DNA of 64,000 nt from Pseudomonas saudiphocaensis (GCF_000756775.1 NZ_CCSF01000001.1:2666001-2730000); one strand, 5' to 3'. Numbered from the stretch's first letter, positions 54,665 through 64,000 are shown. Numbers and translations: made by a program. The notes: generated by a model not told the origin, from the letters alone.

Positions 54665-55552
54665 TCAGTACCAACGCGCCTCACCGGCAGGACGCTTCTT
54701 GAAGCGCTTCATGGTCCACATGTATTGGCTTGGCCAGCGACGCACGTAACTTTCGATCATGCGGCTCATGGACGCAACGGCCACATTAACGTCTTCGCTG
54801 TACATCTCCTGCGGCGCAGCTTCGAGAATCACCTTGAAGCCCGAGCCATCCTCCAGGCGCAGCGCATGCAGAAACACGCCTACCGCCTTGCCGCCAGTGA
54901 GCATACCGGGGACGAATTTGCTGGTCAGTGCCTGAGTGGCAAAAAAGGGCACGAAGACGCCTGAGCTTTCACTGGGTTCCGGGTCGGCGGGAATCCCCAC
55001 CGAACCGCCGCGACGCACTTCCTTGATCACGCTAAGGATGCCCTCTCGGGTAGAAGGGGCGACCCGATTGCCAAGCTGTACCCGCTGCTTCTGCAACAAC
55101 TCGTCCACCGCCTTGAGCTTGGGCGGGCGGTAGAAAATGATCGGTTTGCACTGCGCGCAGTAGAAGTGGTTGAGCACTTCCCAGTTGCCCAGATGGCTGG
55201 TGATGCCGACCACGCCCTTGCCGGACGCCAGCGCCTGCTCGAGTACTTCCAGTCCCTCGACTTCCTTGACCAGACGCAACGTCTTGTCCGCTGGCCAGAT
55301 CCAGGCACAGGCACTTTCGGTAAAGGTCTTGCCGATCTGTTGCAGGCTATCGCCCAGCAGCTGCTGCTGGCGTTTTTCGTCGAGCTCGGGAAAGCAGCGG
55401 GCCAGGTTGATCCGCGCCACTTCCCTGGAGCGATTGGGCAGCTTCCACATCAGCCAGCCAATCAGCGCGCCCATGCGCTGCACCATCGACCAGGGCAGCA
55501 GCGCGAACAGCCGCAGGAAACCGACGATCAGCGCGCCTTTAAACCTATCCAA
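54665..55552 (-). CDS. Lipid A late acyltransferase (LpxL/HtrB family)
   Basis: A 295-residue inner-membrane acyltransferase that adds a secondary acyl chain to Kdo-lipid A or its precursor. The N-terminal hydrophobic helix is followed by the HX4D/E catalytic box TSHLGNWE (HLGNWE), FYRPPK and a GIPADPEP segment. The start was placed at TTG (55552), which has GGGAG upstream and gives the 295 residues I recall for P. aeruginosa PA0011 (HtrB1); the ORF without this choice starts at another TTG. Which acyl chain it uses cannot be read. It overlaps nothing; PilZ gene lies downstream. Confidence 0.9.
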   Translation of the reverse strand: MDRFKGALIVGFLRLFALLPWSMVQRMGALIGWLMWKLPNRSREVARINLARCFPELDEKRQQQLLGDSLQQIGKTFTESACAWIWPADKTLRLVKEVEGLEVLEQALASGKGVVGITSHLGNWEVLNHFYCAQCKPIIFYRPPKLKAVDELLQKQRVQLGNRVAPSTREGILSVIKEVRRGGSVGIPADPEPSESSGVFVPFFATQALTSKFVPGMLTGGKAVGVFLHALRLEDGSGFKVILEAAPQEMYSEDVNVAVASMSRMIESYVRRWPSQYMWTMKRFKKRPAGEARWY

Positions 55553-55582
55553 GCGAGTGACTCCCGAAAAAACCAAAGGGCG

Positions 55583-56167
55583 CTAGTGTACCCGTATCAA
55601 CGCAGCGTCCGCCGCCGCAGCGGCCAAGGGTGCGTGCCGGTGACAGTCGGTGGTGTGGTCCATGACCAGCCCGCAGGCCTGCATGTAGGCATAGCAAATG
55701 GTCGGACCGACGAAGCTGAAGCCTGCCTTTTTCAGCGCGCGGCTCATGGCCTCGGCTTCAGCGGTAACCGCGGGAACCTGCTCGCGCGTGGTGAAGTGAT
55801 TGATCAGCGGCCGACCGTCAACGAAGGACCAGATAAACGCCGCCGGGTCTTCCAACTGCAGCCAGGCGCGGGCGTTATTGCGCACGGCTTCGAGCTTGCG
55901 GCGGTTGCGGATGATGCCGGGGTCCTGCATGAGCTGGTCGATCTCGGCATCGCTCAGCTGCGCCAGGCGTTGGGGATCGAAGCCGAACAGCACCTGGCGA
56001 TAGCGTTCACGCTTGCGCAACACGGTGATCCAGGACAGCCCGGCCTGGAAGGCTTCGAGTAGCAGAAACTCGAACAGCACCTGCGGATCGCGACTCGGCA
56101 CGCCCCATTCGTGGTCGTGATAGTGGATATACAGCGGGTCGTCGCTGCACCAGGCGCAACGCTGCAT
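55583..56167 (-). CDS. tag: DNA-3-methyladenine glycosylase I
   Basis: A 194-residue helical base-excision enzyme that removes 3-methyladenine from DNA. The zinc-binding N-terminus (RCAWC and C-terminal His/Cys residues TTDCHRH) and FEFLLLEAFQAGLSW motif with the catalytic E, plus SFVGPTICYAYMQACGLVMDH, are characteristic. AGGAAG precedes the ATG at 56167; the open frame to 56938 is an antisense reading of glyQ. It is divergent from glyQ, in the arrangement known from P. aeruginosa. Confidence 0.96.
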   Translation of the reverse strand: MQRCAWCSDDPLYIHYHDHEWGVPSRDPQVLFEFLLLEAFQAGLSWITVLRKRERYRQVLFGFDPQRLAQLSDAEIDQLMQDPGIIRNRRKLEAVRNNARAWLQLEDPAAFIWSFVDGRPLINHFTTREQVPAVTAEAEAMSRALKKAGFSFVGPTICYAYMQACGLVMDHTTDCHRHAPLAAAAADAALIRVH

Positions 56168-56293
56168 GGGCGGCTTCCTGAAGTGTGAAGGGCAAGTGGA
56201 AAACGACGTCTGCATGCACGCATGCACCGTGGGGAAGCACGGGAATCGGGTATACTCCGCAACTTTCCGTCGAAGCCCAGCACAGGTGAAATT

Positions 56294-57241
56294 TTGAGCC
56301 AGACTACGCCTGCCGTGCGCACCTTCCAAGACCTGATCCTCGCCCTGCAGAGCTACTGGGCCGAGCAGGGCTGCGTGGTCCTGCAGCCCTACGACATGGA
56401 AATGGGCGCCGGTACCTTCCACACTGCCACCTTCCTGCGAGCCGTGGGTCCCGAGACCTGGAACGCCGCCTATGTTCAGCCTTCGCGTCGCCCGGCCGAT
56501 GGCCGCTATGGCGAGAACCCCAACCGCCTGCAGCACTACTACCAGTTTCAGGTGGTATTGAAGCCCAATCCCGAGAATATCCAGGACCTGTATCTGGAGT
56601 CGCTGCGCCGCATCGGCGTCGATACCTCGGTGCATGATGTGCGCTTCGTCGAAGACAACTGGGAGTCGCCGACCCTTGGCGCCTGGGGCCTGGGCTGGGA
56701 AGTCTGGCTGAATGGCATGGAAGTCACCCAGTTCACCTACTTCCAGCAGGTCGGCGGCGTCGAGTGCTATCCGGTTACCGGCGAGATCACCTACGGCCTG
56801 GAACGCCTGGCGATGTATCTGCAGGGCGTCGACTCGGTCTACGACCTGATCTGGACCGACGGCCCCTTCGGTACCGTGACCTACGGCGACGTGTTCCACC
56901 AGAACGAAGTGGAGCAGTCCACCTACAACTTCGAGCACGCCAACGTCGACAAACTGTTCGAACTGTTCGATTTCTACGAGAGCGAAGCCAATCGGCTGAT
57001 CGAGCTGGAGCTGCCTTTGCCTACCTATGAAATGGTTCTCAAGGCATCACACACCTTCAACCTGCTGGATGCACGCCGGGCCATCTCGGTGACGGCACGC
57101 CAGCAGTACATCCTGCGTGTACGCACCCTGGCCCGCGCGGTAGCGCAGAGCTATCTGCAGGCACGCGCCAAGCTGGGCTTCCCCATGGCGGCGCCTGATC
57201 TGCGTGACGAAGTACTGGCCAAGCTGGAGGCTGCAGAATGA
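56294..57241 (+). CDS. glyQ: Glycyl-tRNA synthetase alpha subunit
   Basis: A 315-residue class II subunit of the tetrameric bacterial GlyRS. It has the [17 protein letters not shown] start and the segment [20 protein letters not shown] followed by [19 protein letters not shown], the active-site signature. I set the start at TTG (56294), preceded by AGGTGA 5-10 bases upstream; this gives the 315 residues expected for pseudomonads. It overlaps glyS by four bases. Confidence 0.97.
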   Translation: MSQTTPAVRTFQDLILALQSYWAEQGCVVLQPYDMEMGAGTFHTATFLRAVGPETWNAAYVQPSRRPADGRYGENPNRLQHYYQFQVVLKPNPENIQDLYLESLRRIGVDTSVHDVRFVEDNWESPTLGAWGLGWEVWLNGMEVTQFTYFQQVGGVECYPVTGEITYGLERLAMYLQGVDSVYDLIWTDGPFGTVTYGDVFHQNEVEQSTYNFEHANVDKLFELFDFYESEANRLIELELPLPTYEMVLKASHTFNLLDARRAISVTARQQYILRVRTLARAVAQSYLQARAKLGFPMAAPDLRDEVLAKLEAAE

Positions 57242-59292
57242 GTGCACTGGATTTTCTGGTCGAGCTGGGCACCGAAGAGCTGCCACCCAAGGCGCTGGAC
57301 AAGCTCTCCGCCGCCTTTCGCGCCGGTATCGAAAAGGGCCTGAAAGATGCCGGGCTCGCCCATGGCCGCGTACAGGCCTTTGCCGCACCGCGCCGGCTGG
57401 CCGTACTGGTGGAACAACTGGCGGCCCAGCAACCCGATCGCAGCGTGAATCTCGACGGCCCGCCGATTCAGGCCGCGTTCGACGCCGAGGGTGAACCGAC
57501 CCAGGCTGCGCTGGGCTTCGCCCGCAAGTGCGGGGTAGACCTGGCGGAAATCGATCGCAGCGGTGCCAAGCTCAAGTTCAGCCGCACCATAGAAGGCCAG
57601 CCGGCCGCCACGCTGCTGCCGGGTATCGTCGAAGACTCGCTGAATGACCTGCCGATTCCCAAGCGCATGCGCTGGGCCGCGCGCAAGGAAGAGTTCGTGC
57701 GCCCGACCCAGTGGCTGGTGATGCTCTTTGGCGATCAGGTTGTCGAGTGCGAAATCCTCGCCCAGCGCGCCGGTCGCGAATCGCGCGGCCATCGCTTCCA
57801 CAACCCTGCGCCGGTACGCATCAGCCGTCCGTCCAGCTACCTGGAAGACCTGCGCAGCGCTCATGTGATCGCCGACTTCGCCGAGCGCCGCGAGCTGATC
57901 GCCAAGCGCGTGGAGCAACTGGCTGCCGAGCAGAACGGCACGGCCATCGTGCCACCGGCGTTGCTCGATGAAGTGACCGCACTGGTGGAATGGCCGGTAC
58001 CGCTGGTCTGCTCCTTCGAGGAGCGCTTCCTCGAAGTGCCGCAAGAAGCACTGATCACCACCATGCAGGACAACCAGAAGTATTTCTGCCTGCTGGACAG
58101 CAACGGCAAGCTGCTACCGCGCTTCATTACCGTGGCCAACATCGAGTCCAAGGACCCGGCGCAGATCATTGCCGGCAACGAGAAGGTGGTACGCCCGCGC
58201 CTGACCGACGCCGAGTTCTTCTTCAAGCAGGACAAGAAGCAGAGCCTGGAAAGCTTCAACGAGCGTCTGCGCAATGTGGTCTTTCAGGCCCAGCTCGGCA
58301 GCGTCTACGACAAGGCTGTGCGGGTTTCCCGCCTGGCCGCGTTTATCGCTGAATCCACCGGTGGCGATGTTCGGCGTTCGGCTCGGGCCGGCCTGCTGAG
58401 CAAATGCGACCTGGCCACGGAGATGGTCGGTGAATTCCCCGAGATGCAGGGCGTTGCCGGCTACTACTACGCGCTCAACGACGGTGAGCCGGAAGATGTC
58501 GCCCTGGCGCTGAACGAGCAGTACATGCCCCGTGGCGCTGGCGCCGAGCTGCCCAGTACCCAGACCGGCGCCATCGTCGCCGTAGCGGACAAGCTGGATA
58601 CGCTCGTCGGTATCTTCGGCATCGGCATGCTGCCCACCGGCAGCAAGGACCCCTACGCGCTGCGCCGGGCTGCACTGGGCATCCTGCGCATCCTGATCGA
58701 GAAACAGCTGGATCTGGATCTGGTCAAGGCGGTCAATTTCGCCATCGATCAATTCGGCGGCCAGGTAAAAGCCGGCGGGTTGTCCGACCAGGTGCTGGGT
58801 TTCGTCTTCGAGCGCCTGCGTGCGCGTTATGAAGACGAAGGCGTTGAGGTGGCTACCTATTTCTCGGTACGCGCCGTGTCACCGGCTTCGGCACTGGATT
58901 TCGACCAGCGCGTGCAGGCCGTACAGGCCTTCCGCAAGCTGCCGGAAGCCCAGGCACTGGCGGCCGCCAACAAGCGTGTCTCCAACCTGCTGAGCAAGTT
59001 CGAGGCGAAGCTGCCGGAAACCGTCGAGCCACGCTGGTTCGACAATGCCACCGAATTCTCGCTGTATTCGGCGTTGCAGCAGGCTGAACAAGCGGTTCAG
59101 CCGTTGGCCGAAGCCCGCCAGTACCGTGAGGCGCTGGAGCGCCTGGCACATCTGCGGGCTCCGGTGGATGCTTTCTTCGAGGCGGTACTGGTCAATGCTG
59201 AAGACCCTTCGGTACGTGCCAACCGCTATGCACTGCTGGCCCGGTTGAGAGGACTGTTCCTTGGCGTCGCCGATATTTCCGCACTTGGCTAA
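57238..59292 (+). CDS. glyS: Glycyl-tRNA synthetase beta subunit
   Basis: A 684-residue tRNA-binding subunit. It starts [19 protein letters not shown] (family signature) and includes [18 protein letters not shown], and a C-terminal helical/DALR-type anticodon-binding region ([25 protein letters not shown]). It is required with GlyQ for the alpha2-beta2 enzyme. The start overlaps the glyQ stop as ATGA. Its stop (TAA at 59290-59292) is directly followed by gmhB. Confidence 0.97.
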   Translation: MSALDFLVELGTEELPPKALDKLSAAFRAGIEKGLKDAGLAHGRVQAFAAPRRLAVLVEQLAAQQPDRSVNLDGPPIQAAFDAEGEPTQAALGFARKCGVDLAEIDRSGAKLKFSRTIEGQPAATLLPGIVEDSLNDLPIPKRMRWAARKEEFVRPTQWLVMLFGDQVVECEILAQRAGRESRGHRFHNPAPVRISRPSSYLEDLRSAHVIADFAERRELIAKRVEQLAAEQNGTAIVPPALLDEVTALVEWPVPLVCSFEERFLEVPQEALITTMQDNQKYFCLLDSNGKLLPRFITVANIESKDPAQIIAGNEKVVRPRLTDAEFFFKQDKKQSLESFNERLRNVVFQAQLGSVYDKAVRVSRLAAFIAESTGGDVRRSARAGLLSKCDLATEMVGEFPEMQGVAGYYYALNDGEPEDVALALNEQYMPRGAGAELPSTQTGAIVAVADKLDTLVGIFGIGMLPTGSKDPYALRRAALGILRILIEKQLDLDLVKAVNFAIDQFGGQVKAGGLSDQVLGFVFERLRARYEDEGVEVATYFSVRAVSPASALDFDQRVQAVQAFRKLPEAQALAAANKRVSNLLSKFEAKLPETVEPRWFDNATEFSLYSALQQAEQAVQPLAEARQYREALERLAHLRAPVDAFFEAVLVNAEDPSVRANRYALLARLRGLFLGVADISALG

Positions 59293-59296
59293 GCCT

Positions 59297-59839
59297 GTGA
59301 AACTGATTGTTCTTGATCGTGACGGCGTCATCAACGAAGACTCCGATGCCTATGTGAAAAGCCTGGCCGAGTGGATTCCGATTCCCGGCTCGCTGCAGGC
59401 CATCGCACGGCTGTGCCAGGCCGGCTGGACAGTGGCGGTCGCCACCAACCAGTCCGGTCTGGCACGGGGCATGTTCAGCGCCACCACCCTCGATGACATG
59501 CACCTGAAGATGCAACAGCTGGTGATGGAGGAGGGCGGTCGCATCGACCTGATCGTGCATTGCCCCCACGACCCGGACGATGGCTGCGAATGCCGCAAGC
59601 CCAAGCCCGGGCTGTTCCGCACCATCGCCGAGCACTTCAACCTGCCTGACCTCAAAGGCGTACCGGTGGTAGGTGACAGCCATCGCGACCTGCATGCCGG
59701 CATGTTGCTGGGCGGCGAGCCCTATCTGGTCAAAACCGGCAAGGGCCTGCGCACCCTGGAAGGAACGCTGCCGCCAGGCACACGGGTTTTCGATGACCTG
59801 GCTGCGGTGGTCGATCACTTACTCGGGAGCGCCGCATGA
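59297..59839 (+). CDS. gmhB: D-glycero-beta-D-manno-heptose 1,7-bisphosphate 7-phosphatase
   Basis: A 180-residue HAD-type phosphatase in the ADP-heptose pathway for lipopolysaccharide core. The motifs are LDRDGVINED (motif I), VATNQSGLAR (motif II), a cysteine/histidine zinc site in HCPHDPDDGCECRKPKPG, and VVGDSHRDLHAG (motif IV). I take the GTG at 59297, 4 bases after the glyS stop, since the family begins at KLIVLDRDG; the longer open frame from TTG at 59261 overlaps glyS. It overlaps the following acyltransferase gene by four bases. Confidence 0.94.
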   Translation: MKLIVLDRDGVINEDSDAYVKSLAEWIPIPGSLQAIARLCQAGWTVAVATNQSGLARGMFSATTLDDMHLKMQQLVMEEGGRIDLIVHCPHDPDDGCECRKPKPGLFRTIAEHFNLPDLKGVPVVGDSHRDLHAGMLLGGEPYLVKTGKGLRTLEGTLPPGTRVFDDLAAVVDHLLGSAA

Positions 59840-60582
59840 AAGCCCTGCTTCCCTTACGCATCGCACTGTTCTATTTCCTGCTGTCGTTCACTGCCTTTGC
59901 CTGGTGCCTGGTTTGCCTGGTTTTTGCGCCTTTCATGCCGTTCCACAAGCGTTATCGCTTCGTGGTAAAGAACTGGTGCAGCTGCGCCGTATGGCTGGGC
60001 AAGACGCTGGTTGGCCTGCGCTATGAAGTCCACGGGGCGGAAAACATTCCGGCCAAACCCTGTGTAATCCTCGCCAAGCACCAGAGCACGTGGGAAACCT
60101 TCTTTATCTCGGCGTACTTCGAGCCCCTGACCCAGGTGCTCAAGCGCGAGTTGCTGCGCGTGCCCTTCTTCGGCTGGGCCATGTGGCTGCTCAAGCCCAT
60201 CGCCATCGACCGCGAAAACCCCAAGGCAGCTCTGCGCCAGGTAGCCCAACAGGGCCAGGAAAGTCTGGAGCGGGGCGCCTGGGTGCTGATTTTCCCTGAA
60301 GGCACCCGTGTGCCGGTCGGGCAAAAGGGCAAGTTTTCCCGCAGTGGTGCATCCCTGGCGGTGAACGCCGGTTTGCCGGTCCTGCCTATCGCGCACAACG
60401 CCGGCATGTTCTGGCCCAAGGCTGGCTGGGGCAAGACACCAGGCGTGATCCAGGTGGTTATAGGTCCGGCCATGTATGCCGAAGGCGAAGGCCCGCGCGC
60501 AGTCGCCGAGCTCAACCAGCGAGCCGAAGACTGGATCAATGAGCAGGTGCAACTCCTGGAAAACCAGGCCGTGACCAACTGA
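59836..60582 (+). CDS. 1-acyl-sn-glycerol-3-phosphate acyltransferase (PlsC family)
   Basis: A 248-residue membrane acyltransferase. An N-terminal membrane helix is followed by the catalytic HX4E box KHQSTWE (family members usually have HX4D; the E variant is common in this subgroup), the glycerophosphate-binding FPEGTRVP motif and PVLPIAHNAG. It makes or remodels phosphatidic acid. The gene corresponds by order to P. aeruginosa PA0005 (lptA), and is translationally coupled to gmhB. Confidence 0.93.
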   Translation: MKALLPLRIALFYFLLSFTAFAWCLVCLVFAPFMPFHKRYRFVVKNWCSCAVWLGKTLVGLRYEVHGAENIPAKPCVILAKHQSTWETFFISAYFEPLTQVLKRELLRVPFFGWAMWLLKPIAIDRENPKAALRQVAQQGQESLERGAWVLIFPEGTRVPVGQKGKFSRSGASLAVNAGLPVLPIAHNAGMFWPKAGWGKTPGVIQVVIGPAMYAEGEGPRAVAELNQRAEDWINEQVQLLENQAVTN

Positions 60583-60641
60583 TCAACCTGGCAGCAGAGG
60601 GGCAGGGACGCCGCCCCCAAACTTCATCGAGAGCCTGCTAC

Positions 60642-62012
60642 GTGCAACAGATATCCAATGAACAACTGGCTGCCGAATGGCAAAGCTTGCTGCAACGCTT
60701 TCCAGTCCAGGCCGGCATCGAGCTGAAGGCCGTAGCGGAAGCCAATAGCCAGGGGCTGGCCGAGCATTTCTACCAGGAGATGCTGGCCGATCCCCAGGCT
60801 GCACTGTTCCTGTCCCATGAGCAGGTTCAGGAGCGTCTGAGCGACTCCATGGAGCGCTGGGTACAGAGAGTCCTCTCAGCCAATGGCGATGAGGATCTGG
60901 AGCCGCTTATCGAACTGCAGCGCACCATCGGCGCGGTCCATGCCCGCATCGAAATCCCGGTGAGCCTGGTCCTGCGTGGTGCACGTCATCTCAAGGGCCG
61001 GCTGCGCACTTTGATCGAGGCGCGTGTGAAGGAGGAAATCCTGCGCCGCGATGCGGCCCGGCTGGGTGCGGACATCATTGACCTGGCAGTGGAAATCATC
61101 TGCTTCGCCTATTCCCAATCCCACGACCGCAACTCACGCGCCGAGGAAGCCTATCGCCTGTTTTCGGTAGCTCAGAACCTGGGTGCCGAGAAGGAACGTC
61201 AACGGGCAGCGCTGCTGGATTGGGAAAATCAGCTGATGTTCAACCTTGCGGTGGGTAGCAGCCTCTCCAGCTTGCCACGCCTGACCAGCTCCGAGTTCGG
61301 TCTATGGTTCCGCCATAAGGCAGCCCACGCCTTCCAGGGGTCACCCAACGCATCGGGCATTCTGGAGACCATCCTCAAGATCGACAAAGAACTGCAGCTG
61401 CTGGGCGAGGCCGGCGTGGATCAAGGCAACAGTACGCTGCACAGCATCCGCGAAAAAACCCGCTCCATCCGCTTCCTGCTGGACAACCTGTTCGAACAGG
61501 CCAGCGAACTGGAAGCTGGACGTGATGTACTCACCCGACTGCTCACCCGCAAGTTCCTGCCGGTGGTGATGAACAAGGAGATGCTCTACAGCCGCCAGGC
61601 CGGCGGGAGCTTCGGGGTGCTCGTTATCGACGTCGACAACTTCAAGCAGATCAACGACCGTTATGGGCATGATGGCGGTGACCAGGTGCTGCTGCAGATC
61701 GCTACGACGCTCTCCAACAACACCCGTGGAGGCGACTATGCGTTCCGTCTGGGCGGCGAGGAATTCCTTCTGGTGCTGGTGGATGTCAATACGGAGAAAG
61801 TGATGAAGGCGGCGGAAAAGCTGCGTAGCCATATCGCCGCCGAACGTTTTCGCCTGCCTCAGGGCGAGATGCTCAACGTGACGGTCAGCATCGGCGTTGC
61901 CGTTCATGATGGTCACCCCGACTACGAACACCTCCTGCGCCGCGCCGACCAGGCCCTGTATGAAGCCAAGCGCAATGGCCGCAATCGTTGCGTTCTGGCG
62001 CCCTCCAGCTAA
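60642..62012 (+). CDS. Globin-coupled diguanylate cyclase (DosC/YddV-like)
   Basis: A 456-residue sensor enzyme. Residues 1-155 form a globin-sensor domain whose proximal histidine is H100 in IGAVHARIEIP, as in YddV/DosC; a linker of about 130 residues leads to a GGDEF domain with the catalytic variant GGEEF (371-375) and the inhibitory RxxD site RGGD (362-365) five residues before it. Heme-bound oxygen should alter cyclase activity and c-di-GMP level. It starts at GTG (60642). It follows plsC by 59 bases and ends in a strong terminator. Confidence 0.93.
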   Translation: MQQISNEQLAAEWQSLLQRFPVQAGIELKAVAEANSQGLAEHFYQEMLADPQAALFLSHEQVQERLSDSMERWVQRVLSANGDEDLEPLIELQRTIGAVHARIEIPVSLVLRGARHLKGRLRTLIEARVKEEILRRDAARLGADIIDLAVEIICFAYSQSHDRNSRAEEAYRLFSVAQNLGAEKERQRAALLDWENQLMFNLAVGSSLSSLPRLTSSEFGLWFRHKAAHAFQGSPNASGILETILKIDKELQLLGEAGVDQGNSTLHSIREKTRSIRFLLDNLFEQASELEAGRDVLTRLLTRKFLPVVMNKEMLYSRQAGGSFGVLVIDVDNFKQINDRYGHDGGDQVLLQIATTLSNNTRGGDYAFRLGGEEFLLVLVDVNTEKVMKAAEKLRSHIAAERFRLPQGEMLNVTVSIGVAVHDGHPDYEHLLRRADQALYEAKRNGRNRCVLAPSS

Positions 62013-62030
62013 ACCGGCCTAGGTAACGCA

Positions 62031-62066
62031 AAAAGGGGGAGCAGACCGAAATCTGCTCCCCCTTTT
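62031..62066. terminator. Bidirectional intrinsic terminator between the cyclase and ahpF
   Basis: AAAAGGGGGAGCAGA (62031-62045) pairs perfectly with TCTGCTCCCCCTTTT (62052-62066), a 15-bp stem with a 6-base loop that ends in a T-run on both strands. It lies between two convergent genes, 18 bases after the cyclase stop. Confidence 0.93.
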
Positions 62067-62135
62067 CTTTACCTCATGTCCGCTACGCGAGGCCGCCGCT
62101 TCGCAGGAGCGGCTTTCCCGCGTGCCTTACCGGTC

Positions 62136-63701
62136 TCAGGCGACCGGCGAGCTGCTGCGGATCAGGTGATCGAAGGCACTCAGCGAGGCCTTGGCGCCTT
62201 CGCCCAGGGCAATGACGATCTGCTTGTAGGGCACGGTGGTCACGTCACCTGCAGCGAACACGCCAGGGATGTTGGTCTGGCCCTTGGCGTCGACGATGAT
62301 CTCGCCGAAACGGTTCAGCTCCACGCTGCCCTTGAGCCAGTCGCTGTTGGGCAGCAGACCGATCTGCACGAAGATGCCTTCCAGCTCGACGTTGTGCAGC
62401 TCGTCGCTGTTGCGGTCCTTGTAGACCAGGCCGGTGACCTTCTGGCCGTCACCTTTGACTTCGGTGGTTTGCGCCATGGTCAGGATGGTGACGTTGGGCA
62501 GGCTGCGCAGCTTGTTCTGCAGCACTGCATCAGCGCGCAGTTCTTCACCGAACTCCAGCAGGGTGACGTGGGCGACGATGCCGGCCAGGTCGATGGCCGC
62601 TTCCACGCCGGAGTTGCCGCCGCCGATCACCGCCACGCGCTTGCCCTTGAACAGCGGGCCGTCGCAGTGCGGGCAGTAGGCGACGCCACGGCCACGGTAT
62701 TCCTGCTCGCCGGGTACGTTCATTTCACGCCAGCGGGCACCGGTGGAGAGGATCACGGTCTTGGACTGCAGGCGTGCGCCGTTTTCGAACTCGACGGTGT
62801 GCAGACCTTCGGCACCGGCCGGGATCAGCTTGCTGGCGCGCTGCAGGTTCATGATGTCGACGTCGTATTCACGCACGTGCTCTTCCAGGGCGCGGGCCAG
62901 CTGCGGGCCTTCGGTGGCCTTGACCGAGATGAAGTTTTCGATGGCCATGGTGTCCAACACCTGGCCGCCGAAGCGCTCGGCTGCGACACCGGTGCGGATG
63001 CCCTTGCGTGCGGAGTAGACCGCTGCAGCAGCGCCGGCCGGGCCACCGCCGATGACCAGTACGTCGAAGGCGGCCTTGGCGCTCATCTTCTCGGCATCAC
63101 GCGCTGCGGCGCCGGTGTCCAGCTTGGCGAGGATTTCTTCTTCGCCCATGCGACCCTGGCCGAACAGTTCGCCGTTGAGGTAGATGCTCGGCACCGACAT
63201 GATCTGGCGGGCTTCCACTTCATCCTGGAACAGCGCTCCGTCGATGGCCACGTGGCGGATGTTGGGGTTGAGCACGGCCATCAGGTTCAGCGCCTGGACC
63301 ACGTCCGGGCAGTTCTGGCAGGACAGCGAGAAGTAGGTTTCGAAGTTGTATTCGCCTTCGATGTTCTTGATCTGCTCAATCACTTCCGGCGCAGCCTTGG
63401 ACGGATGGCCGCCCACCTGCAGCAGCGCCAGGACCAGCGAGGTGAACTCATGGCCCATGGGCAGGCCGGCGAAGCACAGGCTGATGTCACCGCCGATGCG
63501 GTTGAGCGAGAACGACGGCTTGCGCGCATCCTGGCCGTCGGTCTTGAGGGTGATCTGGTCGCTGAGGCTGGCGATGTCCTGCAGCAGGCTCAGCATTTCC
63601 TGGGACTTCTCGCCGTCATCCAGGGACGCGACGATCTCGATCGGCTGGGTGACCTTTTCCAGGTAGGCTTTCAACTGGGTCTTGAGATTGCTGTCGAGCA
63701 T
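62136..63701 (-). CDS. ahpF: Alkyl hydroperoxide reductase subunit F
   Basis: A 521-residue flavoprotein disulfide reductase that passes electrons from NADH to AhpC. The N-terminal thioredoxin-like domain has the redox pair C128/C131 (CQNC) and the thioredoxin reductase-like domain has the CPHC pair C343/C346, plus the FAD motif [10 protein letters not shown] (218 on). All expected cysteines are intact. AAGGGG lies 8 bases before the ATG at 63701. The partner gene ahpC is not in the window; the terminator at 63899-63924 may mark its end on the minus strand. Confidence 0.97.
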   Translation of the reverse strand: MLDSNLKTQLKAYLEKVTQPIEIVASLDDGEKSQEMLSLLQDIASLSDQITLKTDGQDARKPSFSLNRIGGDISLCFAGLPMGHEFTSLVLALLQVGGHPSKAAPEVIEQIKNIEGEYNFETYFSLSCQNCPDVVQALNLMAVLNPNIRHVAIDGALFQDEVEARQIMSVPSIYLNGELFGQGRMGEEEILAKLDTGAAARDAEKMSAKAAFDVLVIGGGPAGAAAAVYSARKGIRTGVAAERFGGQVLDTMAIENFISVKATEGPQLARALEEHVREYDVDIMNLQRASKLIPAGAEGLHTVEFENGARLQSKTVILSTGARWREMNVPGEQEYRGRGVAYCPHCDGPLFKGKRVAVIGGGNSGVEAAIDLAGIVAHVTLLEFGEELRADAVLQNKLRSLPNVTILTMAQTTEVKGDGQKVTGLVYKDRNSDELHNVELEGIFVQIGLLPNSDWLKGSVELNRFGEIIVDAKGQTNIPGVFAAGDVTTVPYKQIVIALGEGAKASLSAFDHLIRSSSPVA

Positions 63702-63859
63702 GGAAATACCCCTTACTAAGTGACTGACCTTAAGGTCTGAAAGGTGAAAAACTTTGATGGAGTGAATGTTAGCGGGGACGAGTGGATTTCAAAAATTGAT
63801 TAAAGCAAGCATGCCTATCGTCAAAAACTATCGATAACTTCGAGCCGTATTACCTACTG
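63702..63859 (-). promoter_or_regulatory. ahpF promoter region
   Basis: An AT-rich 158-base region between ahpF and the parS site. The minus strand carries GATAG twice, 13 bases apart, in the stretch covering 63812-63836. GATAG/CTATC runs are found in OxyR-binding sites, but the spacing here does not fit the ATAG-N7-CTAT pattern, so the assignment is tentative. Confidence 0.3.
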
Positions 63860-63875
63860 TGTTCCACGTGGAACA
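63860..63875. other. parS: parS centromere site (ParB binding)
   Basis: The sequence TGTTCCACGTGGAACA is a perfect 16-base palindrome identical to the ParB-binding parS consensus (GTTCCACGTGGAAC core) of Pseudomonas and other bacteria. It lies in the non-coding region upstream of ahpF. ParB loads at parS and spreads to build the partition complex that segregates the origin region. Functional parS sites cluster near oriC, in agreement with the gene content here. Confidence 0.92.
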
Positions 63876-63898
63876 TCCCGATCCTTTTTTTCAAACTT

Positions 63899-63924
63899 AA
63901 AAAAACCCCGGCTCTTGGCCGGGG
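63899..63924 (-). terminator. Intrinsic terminator of an upstream minus-strand gene
   Basis: On the minus strand CCCCGGC/GCCGGGG (63906-63912 with 63918-63924) form a stem with a 5-base loop, followed by seven T residues (63899-63905). It would end a transcript coming from beyond the right window edge. The last 76 bases (63925-64000) show no recognisable coding end. Confidence 0.8.
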
Positions 63925-64000
63925 CAGAGTGACACTAAACAGGACGAGGCTGAGTGGAATGGATCTTCCACTACAGAGACGAAGAAGAATCAGAAATCCA

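Noticed and set aside
55583-56938. 451-residue tag with a long N-terminal extension
   Set aside because: The first ~257 residues are antisense to glyQ; the glycosylase begins at 56167 with a ribosome-binding site and the conserved RCAWC start.
62076-63719. 547-residue plus-strand open frame opposite ahpF
   Set aside because: Antisense to a complete ahpF with all catalytic cysteines; no ribosome-binding site or known domain.
63812-63836. OxyR-binding site upstream of ahpF
   Set aside because: Two GATAG elements occur but 13 bases apart in direct order, not ATAG-N7-CTAT; only kept as a tentative remark in the promoter entry.

Overview
The window is a gene-dense, GC-rich stretch of a gammaproteobacterial chromosome, almost certainly a Pseudomonas in the broad sense. 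Several blocks keep the gene order I remember from the P. aeruginosa origin region: aa3 oxidase coxB-ctaD-ctaG-coxIII-SURF1-ctaA-ctaB-SCO1; prlC-yheV; aroE-hemF-qor-tsaC-dprA-LysM-def-fmt-rsmB-trkA; and TPR-PilZ-lpxL-tag-glyQS-gmhB-plsC. A perfect 16-bp parS palindrome at 63860-63875 supports an origin-proximal position. No rRNA, tRNA, CRISPR array, transposase or prophage gene was found.

Layout. 1-353: end of a BtrH/DUF4872 gene. 355-9014 (minus): the complete cytochrome c oxidase operon with its heme A and copper assembly genes, interrupted by one small opposite-strand membrane gene. 9250-16931: a small membrane protein, an SplB-like radical SAM protein behind a LexA box, oligopeptidase A with a zinc-ribbon partner, a transporter with a divergent AraC regulator, a gamma carbonic anhydrase and a HAD phosphatase. 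17092-19008: an McpS-like chemoreceptor behind a sigma-28-type promoter. 19129-24999: a two-gene ferritin-like operon, a lipoprotein metallopeptidase, two paralogous lipoproteins, a flavin monooxygenase and dodecin. 25082-25510: a tandem array of composite palindromes. 25506-32339: a galactofuranose-type glycoconjugate cluster (ABC exporter, glycosidase, UDP-galactopyranose mutase, glycosyltransferase, divergent galE). 32737-39442: YghU, a DUF4126 protein, an NfeD-stomatin pair, trehalose synthase, PBP7 and a DUF883 protein.

39478-50318 holds a Rossmann protein and the conserved housekeeping run aroE to trkA. An ectoine-type ABC importer (50610-53794) follows trkA, between trkA and the TPR gene. 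From 53939 come the TPR and PilZ genes, a late lipid A acyltransferase, 3-methyladenine glycosylase I, both glycyl-tRNA synthetase subunits, heptose bisphosphatase and a PlsC-type acyltransferase. Then come a globin-coupled diguanylate cyclase, ahpF and the parS site.

Functional themes are aerobic respiration and oxygen or oxidant handling (aa3 oxidase, globin cyclase, AhpF, ferritin-like pair), osmoprotection (EhuABCD, TreS), envelope building (LpxL, PlsC, PBP7, Galf cluster) and translation start and end chemistry (Def, Fmt, RsmB, TsaC, GlyQS). Starts were moved from the longest open frame to the codon with the best ribosome-binding site or family fit. Three genes appear to start at TTG. 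The regulatory sites (LexA, sigma-28, sigma-S-like, parS) were read by eye and not scored by program.
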